Source of the DNA: Brachypodius melanocephalos
Taxonomy: Eukaryota > Chordata > Aves > Passeriformes > Pycnonotidae
Length of the DNA stretch: 64,000 nt
Reading direction: 5' to 3'
Assembly: GCA_013398615.1 (NCBI GenBank)
Contig: VZSR01003807.1
Location: 7,377,404 to 7,441,403 of the forward strand
The position numbers and the translations under genes were made by a program. Below the pieces are notes generated by a model, which worked only from the letters and a program-made list of their open reading frames with translations, was not told the origin of the DNA and searched no databases. Positions 1 to 12,507 of this stretch are shown one piece after another; position 1 is the stretch's first letter; the number at the start of each line of letters is the position of its first letter.

Positions 1-3000
1 GCTCTGGGCTTGTTCAACAGGCTGTTTCTGTACTCCATAGCAACAATAAACTCCCCTTCCCACATCCTTTCCTCATTCAGCCTTGGAAGAACAAGTAGGA
101 CTAGATTTCCCAGGACCTCTCACAGCCACCTTCCATCCTCGCCCTGCTCCTCTCTAAGCCCCTGCCTCCCCATTCTCATCCTAGAGCAGCAGCAGAGTGG
201 TCTCTGTCCCATATACTTGCAAAAGCAAAATCCAAGCTTGCCTGCTCTATCTAAAAGTCCAAACTAGTACTGAACTCAGCAGAGTCTTAGTCAAAGGCTG
301 CAGGATATGTCCTGGTCAGTTGTGACTATCCCTGGTATTCCTGAGAGTGCTCTTTGGAAGAAAATCGTTCAGAGCTCCAATCACTGCTGCTCTCTGTGGG
401 GCTACAGGGCAGGAAAGGCAATTTTCCCTAGGTGCCCTGAAGGGTGAGAAAACCCCTTGTATTTCTAGCTATTAAAAATAAGACAAGAACCCAACTTACA
501 GCAAGATATCAAGAATATAAAGCATTCTTTGAAAGACAGGGAAGCTTGGGGGCGATTGACAAGACTTCAGTCTCCTGTGAGGAGGTTTCTCCTCTTTGAG
601 CTTGGGGGCAGCACCTAGTGCCAGAAGCAGAGAGACTCCTCTGGAGCTCAAGTTAGTGTTGCTGAGGCTTCCCATAGTAGAGAAGGAGCATGGAGAATAG
701 TACAAAATTGCAGTCTTACAGGGATTAAGTTATTTAGCAGTGGTCCTGTGACAGATTATGTATATCTAGGCTCTGAACCACTTTGATTTGAGCACGACTG
801 TATTACTGTTTTGAATGCATTGAGGCAATAGAGAAAGAAAATACAGTCAATCCCTAGGGTCACATGCCCAAGGTGGGGTTTCCAACTCCTTCTGCTTCTT
901 AGTTATTCACTTACATGGTACACACCATGCTTGGGGAAAAAATGACATCTGGAAGACTTGAGCTTTATAAAAATAATAATTTAAAAATATTGCAAGTTAT
1001 CAATAGTCTTGCAATTATGAAACAGTTGCTGGTTATTACACATAGTCATCAGGAGAAAAAGCTAGTGAAAAAGTGCTGTAGGGATAAAACATAAGAGTTG
1101 AGCATCAACAAAAGTAAGGGCTAATATAGAATTTCTGTCTCTAGCCCTCTTCAAGGTAAACTTGCTGAATAGCTACATTTGTTATGCACACTTTACTAAG
1201 TTGTCCTTAAACAGAGCAACTAATGTTAGGGTTGGGTCCCGGAACCAACAGTTTCAGCTTCGTGGCCTGGCATATGGTTGTGCAAGGCAGAGCAAGTTGT
1301 ACAAACTACCAGCTGTAAAGAGTAGTGCAGAATAAAACTGAAATGGGCCAGCTCAGAGTCAAACTTCTAATCAGAAAGATGTTAAAACTCATGATTAAAG
1401 GCAAGTTAAATTGGTGCTTAAATCTCAGGCAGCACATTGAAAATGAAAACATACTGTAAGGCCTTGATACTCACTTGGTGAATTTATTTAAAAGAGGCTT
1501 AAGGTACTACTTTTCCCTGAGGTGATGCAAAGGAAAATTGACAAAAGTTCCCAAGAGGTGAAAAAACCAAACTTCACAGGCAAAACAGAAGATCAGGAAC
1601 TTGGCAAAATTTAAAGCAAACATTCGCTCAAAATAAAGCATTTAACAAAGCATTGACTTGGCAAACTCTAACCCATACAACTTTAATTTATCCAGATTTC
1701 AAGAGGAGAAAATTAGGAGAAGAGAAAGACAGAAAGAAAAAACAAGACAGAGTAAAGAAAGATACAGCTATTGCCTTGGATCCAGTTTCCTGTCAGCTGC
1801 CATAAAACCCAAAGACAACAGTCATGTGTGACCATGTGTCTCAGGGCAATGGATTTTATCTGCTCTGGCCTCCTGTGGCCATCAGCACCCCCAGGTGGGT
1901 CTTCCAGTCATCTGGCCACTCTGAAGCCAGACTGAGGTTCCAGAGTGGGCTGTGGGACGCTGCTGTCCCTGTGCCAGTGACTGACAGCCATTCTGGGCTG
2001 GACTAGATGCTCCAGTGGGGTGGGGAGTGAGCAGTGCATCAGCCCACCTTCACAGGACTTGCTTTGGCCCACTCCCCCTCACACACACTTCAGCTGTTTT
2101 GAGCCAATAATCATTTTCTCCAGTCTCTCACAGATACTGAAAGAGCTCCTTTACATCTAGAACTCAGACAAGTTGTACTGATTTCATATACAGACATATA
2201 AATTACCATCAGCACACATGCAGAACAAAGCACCACAGTCAATATGAGCAAACACTAATTTTAGGAAGCCAGGCTCCTCAGAAATGTCTGAAAATCACAG
2301 ATTAGGATCTTTCCAGTCTACATGCACCATGACTTAGAATTATGACCCCTGCCTCTCATTTGGAACTCAAGTAGTCTGCCTCTCAGCAGCATTTACCAAA
2401 ATCAGACTTTTCTTCTAATCCCATTGTTGTAAGTTTCACAAAAATCTTGCTATCACTGCCATTTATGATCGCATCTGGTTTGAACTGAGCTCTTGATTTT
2501 CCCTGTAGCTTAGCAGCAGAACAAGGACTGCAAAGTTGATACATGTGAATGGATGTTTTTAGGAAAGGATAAGAATACTTTACAATTCAATAGCATGCTC
2601 ACCTGGATCTGGGGTTTGATTATACTGAGATGCCAAGTGATGCAAAACACAATTTATTTCTGTTCTTTCTCCTCAGAGACCTACACTGTATGAGTGAGAT
2701 TATAACTACAGGGTTGGCATGTAAATAACTTATTTGAAGGGTATCATTAGCAACTTGCTGTGCTCTCAGTTGCCTGCCTCTGTTCTAACCACCTCAGTAT
2801 TTGTTAAGGATTGTATATTGGTCTCATTTTAGAATATTCCTTTGTGTAGTTGTCCATAGGAATCAAATTTGCAATGCACAGTAGCCAGATTCTTTAGCAT
2901 TAACATACTTTAGTTCAAACTTCTTTTCTGAGTGTGAAAACAGTAATTTCTTCTCCTCCACACTCTCGGAGGGGGTGGGAGGGCTAGACAACTCTTCAGT

Positions 3001-6000
3001 GTAACTGGAAATAATCTGTGCTTTATGGAAGTTCTAATGCACAAGGAAGGCTGTATACCATGCACAGCAGCTAACAGGACTTCTTGCAGGAGTCCTCAGC
3101 ATTGATATTGCTGCTGTGGTACATTATCCAACCTCTTTTTGGGTTGGTTCGAACATAAACCAATTATTTTTAAAAACAGGATTCCACCCCCTTCTTTTAC
3201 TCTTCTTGAATAGATTCAGAGTCCTACCACATTCAAATTTTGGTTGCCAATTCACAGATAAGTCCCTTGGTAGCACCTGAATATATTACATGGAAAATGA
3301 ATAGCAACTCTTTCAACAGATTGCAATTTTTCTGCCCTGCCTTTACTTTTTCTTTTTTCAAATTTAAACAGAAACCATAAAATATAAGAAAAAATCAGTG
3401 TGCAAGGGTAGAAGTACCTTGCATATTTGTACGGTGTTCTTTTCTGGGTGTATCACTACAGCGAGAATTGTAACAAAAATATCACCATAAACCCTAAAAA
3501 AAGATTTTATAAAAAAAGTGTGTGCCTACAGCATGTTAGCACTCAGGTCTCTCAAGGCTGTGCACTTTGCAGAATCAGAAAAAGATCATGAAAATCACTA
3601 CATCCTGAATACACAGCTGCTCTGAAGCTACACCAGCCATTTAGGCTTCTGTTACAGACACAGCTATCCAGCCCCTTCAAGAGAGTTTACAACCAGCATA
3701 CCATAGTAGTAGTAAATGGCAGGAGAGATGGCAAAGGGGTTTAGCTAAGCACAATTGAAATTCTGCTGGGAATCTCACCCCACCAGGAAGTGTAGTACTA
3801 AAACAGTCTGGAGTGCCTCCTAGGAGTACTGCAAAAGTTTCTGTCTGCTGGAGGAAGTCATACTTGTGTACAGGCATTTATGTAGTCCTTTGAATACTTG
3901 CAATACCTCTACATACACCTGTAACATTATTGCATATTACTAGAGTTATTTGAGTGTATCACAGGTTTCTTAAATGGTCTTGGTGAATTATTTCTTTCTT
4001 AGAAAGAAAATTGTTTCTGCATACAGGTCAGAGCTTCATGAATAGCAAAGAAATTTAGCTTGTAGGAGTGACTACTGTGATAGCATCATACTGCTGTTTT
4101 TTTAGTATCACCCCTATCAGTTATAGGCCACACATCTCCAAAACAACACAGATATTGCATTATTATGTTTAACCATTTTCTTTAAGAATATTTTTGTTCT
4201 GTTTATAAAGAAAAGTGGGAGGAGAAAGGGTACTTTGGAGGAAGAGAAATACAGATTTTCTGGAAATGCTTATGAAAGATTTTATATCTCAATATGTTCT
4301 CTGTAAAGTGAAGAGGAACAGAGGATGCACTTCATATACTTCCTGACTGAAAAAGGATTTATTTTATTTTAAACAAGTCTCTCTCTCTAAAACAAAACAA
4401 AACAAAAACCAAAACAAATTATTTTTTTAAGTTGTAACAATAGCTTTTAGCAACTTCCTATTTTCCTCAATTGTTATTAGATTGGACAAAAGGAAATCAA
4501 GGAGATGCATCATGTAGTACAGAAAGAATGAAATATCACTCTGGAGGGCATAATTCAAGAGGCCTGGCTTTGTTTTTGAACTTCCAAAGAAGGAAGCAAG
4601 CTGTGCTTGTGCAGAAACGCCCTGCTGCAAACACCCTCTCCATCAGCCTGATGTCAGTGCATCCCCTCTGAGAGAAGGGGGCATTAAAGATCAGTCTGTC
4701 TCACAAAAACCTTTCTGTGGGGGGCGATTGAACATCTGTTCCAGCTGCACAGTGGACTAGACAGAAGGTGAAGCTCTTCCAGTTGCTTTTGCTTTCTAGA
4801 CTGAAGGATCAACCCTGAAAATTTCTGGCAAATAAAGAGAAGCAGGAACACTGTATGTTTATATGGCCCTGTAAATGAGCTGTGGATCATGCATCACTGC
4901 TTCTGTTTAATACAGCATGTAGGACTACCAAAGCCATACACATATTAATTTTGTCTGTAATGGGCTTAATGAGAAAAATAAAGTGGAGACACTGAAAAAT
5001 GAGGACCAGTGAGCCTGTATGCACCAACTGAAGGAAAATTAGTGAAGACTTAGACTGGTTATATAAACTTTAAAAACTCCTAAAAAAGATCTCCCAATTC
5101 TCCTTAATCCCCTTTCTCTCTAGACAGAGAGGACAGTTGGTAGTAATGGCTGTTGGGCTGATTATATTGCTTATTACGAGTATATAGCACATCTCAGCAC
5201 ATTCAGCTGTACTCTGTCCCTTACACAGATGTCCCTTCCTGTGATAAAGCCTGGTGAAAGAAAATGTTCTCTCAATGTCAACAGCAGAACAACCATCGTC
5301 TTCATATGGGTCAGGATTTCACCAGCTGTCTGCTTCTTGACTTTAAGTAGGCAAGACAAAGTCAACTCTCAACTTCAGCTAGCCTTTGGACAAATAAATT
5401 TATGTATTGCATTTTGCATAGAGTAAGAGTTACAAAAAAACAATGAGTTAGTGAAGGGGGAACAGAAATCCAACCCAGACAGACATCTTGCACAGACTTT
5501 CCAGTCTTCTGTGCACTGGCTAACTCAAAGACTGAAGCTGTGCTGAGCCTTAGCTCCAAAACTCAGCTTGGGGACTCACAGTCCTAGTGCTACTCCCAGC
5601 AAACTCCCAGATTGGTTCCAATTAGGAAAAATTATTTTAGTGTGAGAACACAGGATCTAGAAGCTTCAAATTTGAGAAGAGCTAAACATTGCCTCTCTTT
5701 AATTGATTAAAAGCAAGGCCTTGCCAGCTGAATGAAGTCTGATTCTGTACGTACTGAGCTACCCAGGAAAAAACTCAAGCTACAAAAGCAGCTTTGTAGA
5801 GTTCCACATTAATATGTTCTCATTCATCTCCACATTTCACTTATTTTTTTTCATATGGAGAACACATGGTTATCTATTTCAATTTTGAATTAAATTGACG
5901 TAAATTTGAATAAGTACTTTAAAAGATTTTTTTAAAAAAAGTACATTAAATGGTACACAATTCTGTAAGTACATCCAGTAACACAACAAGGTGCTTGCAC

Positions 6001-6644
6001 TACTTGTCACTACAGAAGAGAAAGTCACGGACATCCAGTACCTTAACACAGTACCATAGTTATATATGCTGTATCTATATTACACCAATAAAGGAAGTTA
6101 AACCAGGAAAAATCAGAGTTCAATATGAAAAAAAAACAAGTTGTCCTCTTCCCTAAAAGTGAGAAAGGTAGTATGCATTTTGTAATTATGATTAGTGTAA
6201 AAGAGCCAACTTCAAAACATTACTGAAAACAATTACTCAATCACCATTTTTTCCCCCTGTGAATTTCTTAAAGCCAGTTCTTTTGGCTTGGGCTCTTCAC
6301 AACCTCTAAACTGGGTACCAGAACTCAGCTGTGGCCACTTCTGAAAGTTTTTGGTCACAAAACAGAAAAATCAAAGAGAAGGCTGTCGCAGTAGGCAATA
6401 CAGAACCTGTTGTTTGAAATAAATAATGTGCATTCCACCAGGTCACAGCTATAGCTGGTAGGAGACAGAACATCTTTGTCTCTCTGTACAGAGTTATTTT
6501 GTGGCTTTCAGGTCCTCTTGCCTTTGTCATAGAGCAGCTGTGCCAGGTCCTGTGCCAGGACCACAGACAGCTCTTATTTAATAGAGACTCTAAGCTGGCC
6601 AAAGGATGAAGACAAGTGCTATGAGTTAAAAGTTGGAATCCACA
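1..6644. other. Intergenic, no gene recognised
   Basis: AT-rich unique-looking DNA. Open frames are short and overlap on both strands. A more GC-rich patch at about 1820-2060 (ending GGGCTGGACTAGATGCTCCA) faintly resembles a repeat tail but could not be assigned. An A/C tract lies at 4389-4418. Confidence 0.6.
4389..4418. repeat. A/C-only tract, (AAAAC)n-like
   Basis: A (CT)n stretch leads into 30 bases made only of A and C (AAAACAAAACAAAACAAAAA then CCAAAAC). One of several similar tracts in the window. Confidence 0.85.
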
Positions 6645-6955
6645 ATTCCCTGAAAGGAGGTTGTACTGAGGTGGAGTTTGGTCTCTTCTGCCAGATAACA
6701 AGCAAGAGGACAAGAAGAAAGCGCCTCAAGTTGTACCAGACAAGGTTTAGATTGGATATGATAAGAAACTTCTTCACAGAAGCAGCAAACAAGCAGTGGG
6801 CTGCCCAGGGAAATAGTAGATTCACCATCCCTGGGAGTGTTCAAATGGTGTGAGGATGTGGACACGGTTTAGTGATGGACTTGGCAATGCTGAGTTAAGG
6901 ACTAGATTAGGTGATCTTAGGGGTCTTTTCCAACCTTAATGGGTTTATGATTTTA
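6645..6955 (+). mobile_element. CR1 LINE 3' fragment
   Basis: The stretch carries the CR1 ORF2 C-terminal coding remnant in sense: read through, it gives EVEFGLFCQI, then RFRLDMIRNFFTEAANKQ, then FTIPGSV, the decayed counterpart of the conserved CR1 end. Its 3' UTR ends with GTGATCTTAGGGGTCTTTTC and TTATGATTTT. The tail differs from the one at 29.2 kb, so it is a different CR1 subfamily. It is 5'-truncated and contains a stop in the remnant frame. Confidence 0.88.
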
Positions 6956-9900
6956 AGTTTTCCAAGAACAAAATTTCCTAGTAAGCAAAGAGCCTGGTAG
7001 AAATCAGATTCTTTGTACAACTTCACTACATTGCCTTGGAACGAATGGCTTTGGAGCTGCTTTTACAGGCCAGGAGGCAGTTTGACTAGAGGAACTGCTG
7101 CACTGCCATGCGTCACAGCGGCAGCAATGCATCACTGGAGTGATCAGCCCTGGTTTCAGTGCAGCAATGCAATATATTAAGTCTGTGGCAAGCAATCCCC
7201 TCGTGGAGGCAAACATGGGGAACACACTTGTGTTCCAGGCTGCTTCAGTAGGTAACTGTAGGCAGAAGGAGGAAGGAAGCTGTTTCAGATACTAATTTAA
7301 AAGGCATCTGGGGGGAAAAAAAAGTACATGGCTGATGGGGATATGTTTGTTCTACCCTTAAACTGGAAATGTTCCCATTAGACTCACTCCAGAAAACTGG
7401 CTGCTTCTTGTTTCATTAGAGTGATCGAGGAGCCCAAAACTCTAAAACTCTATTGCTTCCCTGCCTCTTTATTTCTCTCCAACTGCATATTTCCAGTGTG
7501 CATATTAAATACAATGTGGTTTTAGATGCTGATGCAAAAGTTATTTTGTGGCTGGGTGTTCTGTGAAGTTAATTAGCTGTATACCGTATCTGGATTCAGA
7601 CCAGCAAATCTTGCTCACCCCTTTCAAGCAAGACCTTCCAAGTAACTTGTGAAAAGTTACTAAATGAGCCAGATTTTGTTCCTAGCTAATATATCAAGCA
7701 GTTTATGGAAAATTGAAGATCTTTTCTACAAAACATCTTCTGTCTTCTCAACTGTGTTGCACCTGTCCATCTAATTATTTAGTTAAAATTGAAATTTTGT
7801 AATATAATTCAGAAATTTTTTATTGGTTTATTAAGTCTATCTCTTTTCAGATCTGCCTCATTCTTCAAACTAAGAAATAATCTTGAAAAAGCAACTTGAG
7901 TTGCAGCTGAAATACAACTTAATTTACATGTAACTTATATTAATATAACTTATAATTATGTTTTATAATTATCACTTGCAACTGAAAATGCCTCTTTCAG
8001 AAACTCAATAGTAATAATTTGTCAGCAATATTTTCTTCATAATTAAGAGTGACTTGGAAAAAAAATCATCATGCTAGCTAGACAAGCCTTGCAGACAGTA
8101 CTTGTGTACAAAATTATATCATCTGCTGCACAGTAATTTAACTCACACCGTTTTACACTGAGCTTTCTGCTTTTGAGGTTTCTCACCATTTAATTTGCCT
8201 ACTTTCTGAGATGGCTGCGTACAAAAGCTGTGTGTCCTGGGTTTTGGTGGTGGTGTTTCAAACCTCAGTGCCAGCACACTCAGACATATCAGCCCTAACT
8301 CTACAGAACTACTTGGAAATTATCATTTATTCCATAGCCGAGATGATTAAAATGATAGAGGGGGAACAAACAACAAATCCAAAGTAGCAAGCATTTTCTG
8401 CTAATGATTCTTTCTTCTGTTACCACTTCAAGCCCCGGCTAGCAATAAACTCCCAAGTTGGCAGGTGCTGGAAAGTACTTCCTTCATCTTTCAGATGTTC
8501 ACAGGCCTTCCTAAAGGACATATTAGTGCCAAATCAAGAGGGAAGCAGGAATCACTTTGAGTACTGAAATCCCTGCTGGGAAGAGGCTGAAAATATTTTC
8601 ACATTTCTGCATAAAGAGGTGTAAGTGAAAAAAATGTTAGATATATTCTGTCTCCTTCACTTTTACCCTCAAATCTTATTTGCTGCAATTTAACTTTAAC
8701 AACAGTCATAAAGCAATGATTTAACCATTAAATAACTTAAGAACTATAGGGAGAAGAGACAAAAATATCATTGTTAAAGCAAACAATCAAGTGCTAACAT
8801 TGCAATGTCATTCAATACCACAATGTGTTTGTATGGGATGTTTATACGGAAACAAAGTGGGACTGTGATTCCCTAAGGCGCCTTTAGTTTTTATCTCCAG
8901 AGTGCCTCCAAAAGGATATGAAGTGTCTTTGAACTCTTTTCCCAAGAAGCAGCCCCCACATCTTGAGAGATTGCTTCAGTTTATACAAGGTTTGGAGTGT
9001 TCCCACATATTCCATTTGTCTCTGAACACTTTCAGTCCTTTGCTTTGTAAGAGTGAAAAGTTTTTCTTACAAATCCAAGTAAATAAATACTCAAACTATA
9101 AGTTATTGCCTCAGAAATACCACTCATTTGAAGAGAAGATTCTTGTTTCAGAAGCAGTTTAGCATTTTAGAAAGAGAAAAATGGTACAGTCATGCATCAG
9201 GAAAGCTCAGACACGTTTAAAGAAGCCAGGCATATCAACATTGGTAAATATCTTATATTCAGCAAATAATAACTGTTTGCCAGTTGATAAGGCTGAAACA
9301 AGATGCATCTTATAAGAAAGTCTGTTGTGGATTATACATTGAAAGCAGTGGGATACACTGGTTTTGCACAGATCAAAGTTAAAAAGATGGTACAGCATTA
9401 CTCTACACCTGATTAAATAGTATCGCTTGGCTAGCAAATGAAAGAAGTAGAGGTCTTTTGATCCACCTGCATAGATCAAACCTATCAGAGGGTTGCTGAA
9501 GTCCTAATGCTTCAACTACACTTCTCATTTTATGTACTCACCATAAAGCCATTTATGAGCTGGATATGTAGCCAATGAAAAAACAAAGCCTGCTCCAGGG
9601 GTCAATCTGTCACATCCAGAGGAGGAGGCTCCATGCATGGGAGGGCTCACGAGTTGAAAAAACTTTCCTCTCTGCATCAGCTACATATGTCTAAGCCTAC
9701 TCACCTAGACTTGTTCAGAGAAAAAGGTTCAGAAAAATAAATCCTATTTCACCATATGTGATGCTTCTTATAAATCAGCAGGCAAATTTAACCTCACTAA
9801 AAGTCTTACTCAAGAGGCTGAAAACGCTATTGCAGTTTCTCACTGGTCTATCAACAGCTGCAAGCCATTAAGGTGTGTAACACAAAATTAAACAACCTCC

Positions 9901-10461
9901 ACTAGAAAATAAACCATTATATGCAATAGCACTTATGCTGGTGTTAAAATTAGAACCCAAAAGAAATGTTAGGTTATGATTCTACCACTACTGAAAGAGA
10001 TCAGAAAGTCCTTGTAAATCAACATCTGATCAGGAAAAAGAAAACATGATAATGACTGCAAAGTTTCCTATGAATGTCTGCACACTGTATTATATAATAT
10101 CGTGTATGCACATGGAAGTGCTGGTCATATTGTGTCAAGATGTATTTACAGGGAACAATCATATTCCTTCTTCTCAGATGACAGCAGTAGCTGGAGGGAC
10201 TCAGGCATATTTGCCTTGGTTTGGCACTGCTCTCAGAGGGGTGCCCGCAGCGGGTGTCCTCTGCATGACACCCTGCCTACTATTCTGGTCACGGCACAAC
10301 TCGGCATTAAAAGCTGGATCAAACGCTGAAATAGAACTTTTAACATTGAGTGTAAGAGACGAGATTGCTAGATAAAATTGAGCTAAAATGCCTCAACCTT
10401 ATCACAACCAAATTGCCTTTTGACCTTCCTTAGACCAAGTCTTTCAACAGAATCTGAATTT

Positions 10462-10479
10462 AAAAAAAAAAAAAAAAAA
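10462..10479. repeat. A(18) homopolymer
   Basis: Simple A-run with no recognisable retrocopy upstream of it. Confidence 0.9.
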
Positions 10480-11424
10480 GGTGGGTTTTGTTAAGTGAAC
10501 CTTTTTCAATTTGTTTTGTGATGCATTCTGACCATTTTTGGTGCACAGACAGGGCTCAAAGCTCACTGCAGTGGGCCAGTAGGATCAAAGCATTAGATGT
10601 AAAACCTGTCATCGCTAGGAAGGCAGAAGCACGTCTTCCTTTTTCCATCTCATTAATTGGCATTTTTCTCATCTTTCCCAGGAAGACAAGGATAAATGTA
10701 GAGTACACAAGGATGTACCCACAAATCAATTGGACTCATAGCATCAGGAAGGCAGACATACAATGAGAGGGGTTTAATTGCTTTTATTAATAATATTTAA
10801 AACGAATATGCAACGCTGCTAGTGTTTTAATCAGCCTTAAAAATGTAATTGCACAGAACCCTTATGGTTCAAATGATGTCAATATTTCAGGATGCCCACA
10901 TGGAGAGAGCTGCTACCAGCAGATAATATTGCTTGTGTTTCTTAGTAACTGATAAAAATTGTTAATTTATAAGGAGGAAGCCTCTCTGAGTCACCTTAGC
11001 TTTATATTAAGATTCCTGTAAAGACATGCTCCATGACATGCCATATGCAACCAAAGGAATAAAGTTCAGGTTAGACCTCTACTCTTCCTTATTGCCTATT
11101 TTAGAATGACAAAATCAAGTCATTTCAAAGCAAATCATGCAGTTAGGGATCAATAAAATTTCTTGTGTATTTTTCAATTTGCATATCTAACTTTTCCCTT
11201 CTACTAAAGGCCTGCTTGGTGCTTAGCAACTATGAGCTATCTGAACTGTTCACTACAGTCACTGCAACCCAGTGAGAGAGATCTACAGAAAAAAAAATGT
11301 AAAAGGTTATGGAACAAGCACATTGGGAACTCTACTATATGAAGTCATAAAAATGATTCAGAATTAGCCAGTTCATCCCATATGCTGCTAGGGATTCAGA
11401 ACACAATTTCCTTATCATTATTGT

Positions 11425-11485
11425 GTATGTATATTTCATATATACATATAATACATGTGTATGCATATATGTGCATGTATATAGG
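11425..11485. repeat. Alternating purine-pyrimidine AT-rich tract
   Basis: A degenerate run of TA, TG and CA steps (TATACATATAATACATGTGT, then ATGCATATATGTGCATG) that contains several small palindromes. It could extrude hairpins or melt easily. It has no element features. Confidence 0.6.
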
Positions 11486-12105
11486 CGGGGTTTTTTTACA
11501 ATGTTCCATGAGCACATGGAGGATCTAAGTGGGTGCACAGCTGTAGCTGATATCTAGAATAAGCTTCCAGGTAAATGAACAAGGAATCCCTGACCCAATC
11601 ACTCAGAGCTGAAAAAACAAAAAAACTTTTCTTCCTCACAGCAGAAAAATGACTTGCAGAAAGCCAGAACTCTTTGTAAAATTAAAGAAAACCTTGGTAA
11701 AAACAAGAATCACATCCACACACGCAAAGCTGTGTAAAGCCACAATATTGAAAACATGGGGACAAAAAAAATATAATCTACTGAGAAATCTGTGAAAAAG
11801 GGAACAAAAAGAGTTCAATGTTGCTACCTGATACTTTAACAGAGGCAGCCCTTAGAAAGTGGAAGATGTGTGTCCAAATGAACAGAATAAAAAAGATCGA
11901 ACTCCTACAGACTAGAACCTAAACATGCATTGAGGCAGACACAAATTCTTCAAAGCACAATTGATAAAATGAATACATCCATAGAGATATAGATTGATTG
12001 CAAAGTCAATTGATAATAATCTAAGAGCAGAAATATATGAAGAGAAGATGTCATTTCTTGCACAGCCTTTCACTCTAGGAGAAGCTGAGAAGATTCCCAT
12101 GTTCC

Positions 12106-12131
12106 AAAAAAAAAAAAAAAAAAAAAAAAAA
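12106..12131. repeat. A(26) homopolymer
   Basis: There are 26 consecutive A bases, followed after a short GTAGGGG spacer by a T/G-rich stretch with T-runs. This is the longest homopolymer in the window. No retroposed gene body is recognisable upstream, so I do not call it a processed-pseudogene tail. Confidence 0.9.
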
Positions 12132-12254
12132 GTAGGGGTCTTTTGAGGGAGGTGTTTTTTGTTTTTTGGTTTTTTTTTAATGAGTGACTCAGAGGAACTG
12201 TCTGAAATTGAAGTAACTGTAGAATAAGTTATGAAACAAATTCACAAAATGAAC

Positions 12255-12440
12255 TTAACAAATTGCCAAGTCCAGATGGTATTCACCCAGGAGCTTTAAA
12301 GGAACTCAAGGATGAAATAACTGAATTAGCAAGGATAGTGTGCAGCCTCTCATTGCATCAGTATCAGAGGACCACAAAAAATGTGATGTTATTTTTCTAC
12401 AAACAGTTTCAAGGGAACTTCAGGCTTCTTGACCTGTAGT
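12255..12440 (+). mobile_element. Decayed LINE reverse-transcriptase fragment
   Basis: One frame reads NKLPSPDGIHPGALKELKDE and continues ITELARIVCSLSL. This matches the start of the reverse-transcriptase domain of CR1/L2-type LINEs, where a (G/S)PDGIHP-x-(V/A)L-(K/R)EL motif is conserved. A little later comes a remnant of the GNYRLL type (here GNFRLLDL), followed by stops. The fragment is short and clearly dead. I could not trace the rest of the element on either side, and the family assignment is tentative. Confidence 0.55.
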
Positions 12441-12469
12441 GGGCAAATAAATAGCAAACTTCAAATAAG

Positions 12470-12507
12470 AAAAAAAACAAAAACAACCACAAAACCCCCC
12501 AAAAACC
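12470..12507. repeat. A/C-only tract
   Basis: 38 bases of A and C only, beginning with an A-run and continuing with CCACAAAACCCCCCAAAAAC. It follows just after the decayed LINE fragment. Confidence 0.85.

Larger units (their letters stand above)
6956..12254. other. Intergenic, no gene recognised
   Basis: AT-rich DNA with an A-run at 10462, an alternating AT tract at about 11.4 kb and the A(26) run at 12106. No coding exon, RNA gene or further transposon end is recognisable. Confidence 0.6.

Noticed and set aside
1824..2060. Possible CR1 tail
   Set aside because: GGGCTGGACTAGATG resembles CR1 tails, but the rest of the block does not fit and no CR1 terminus follows.
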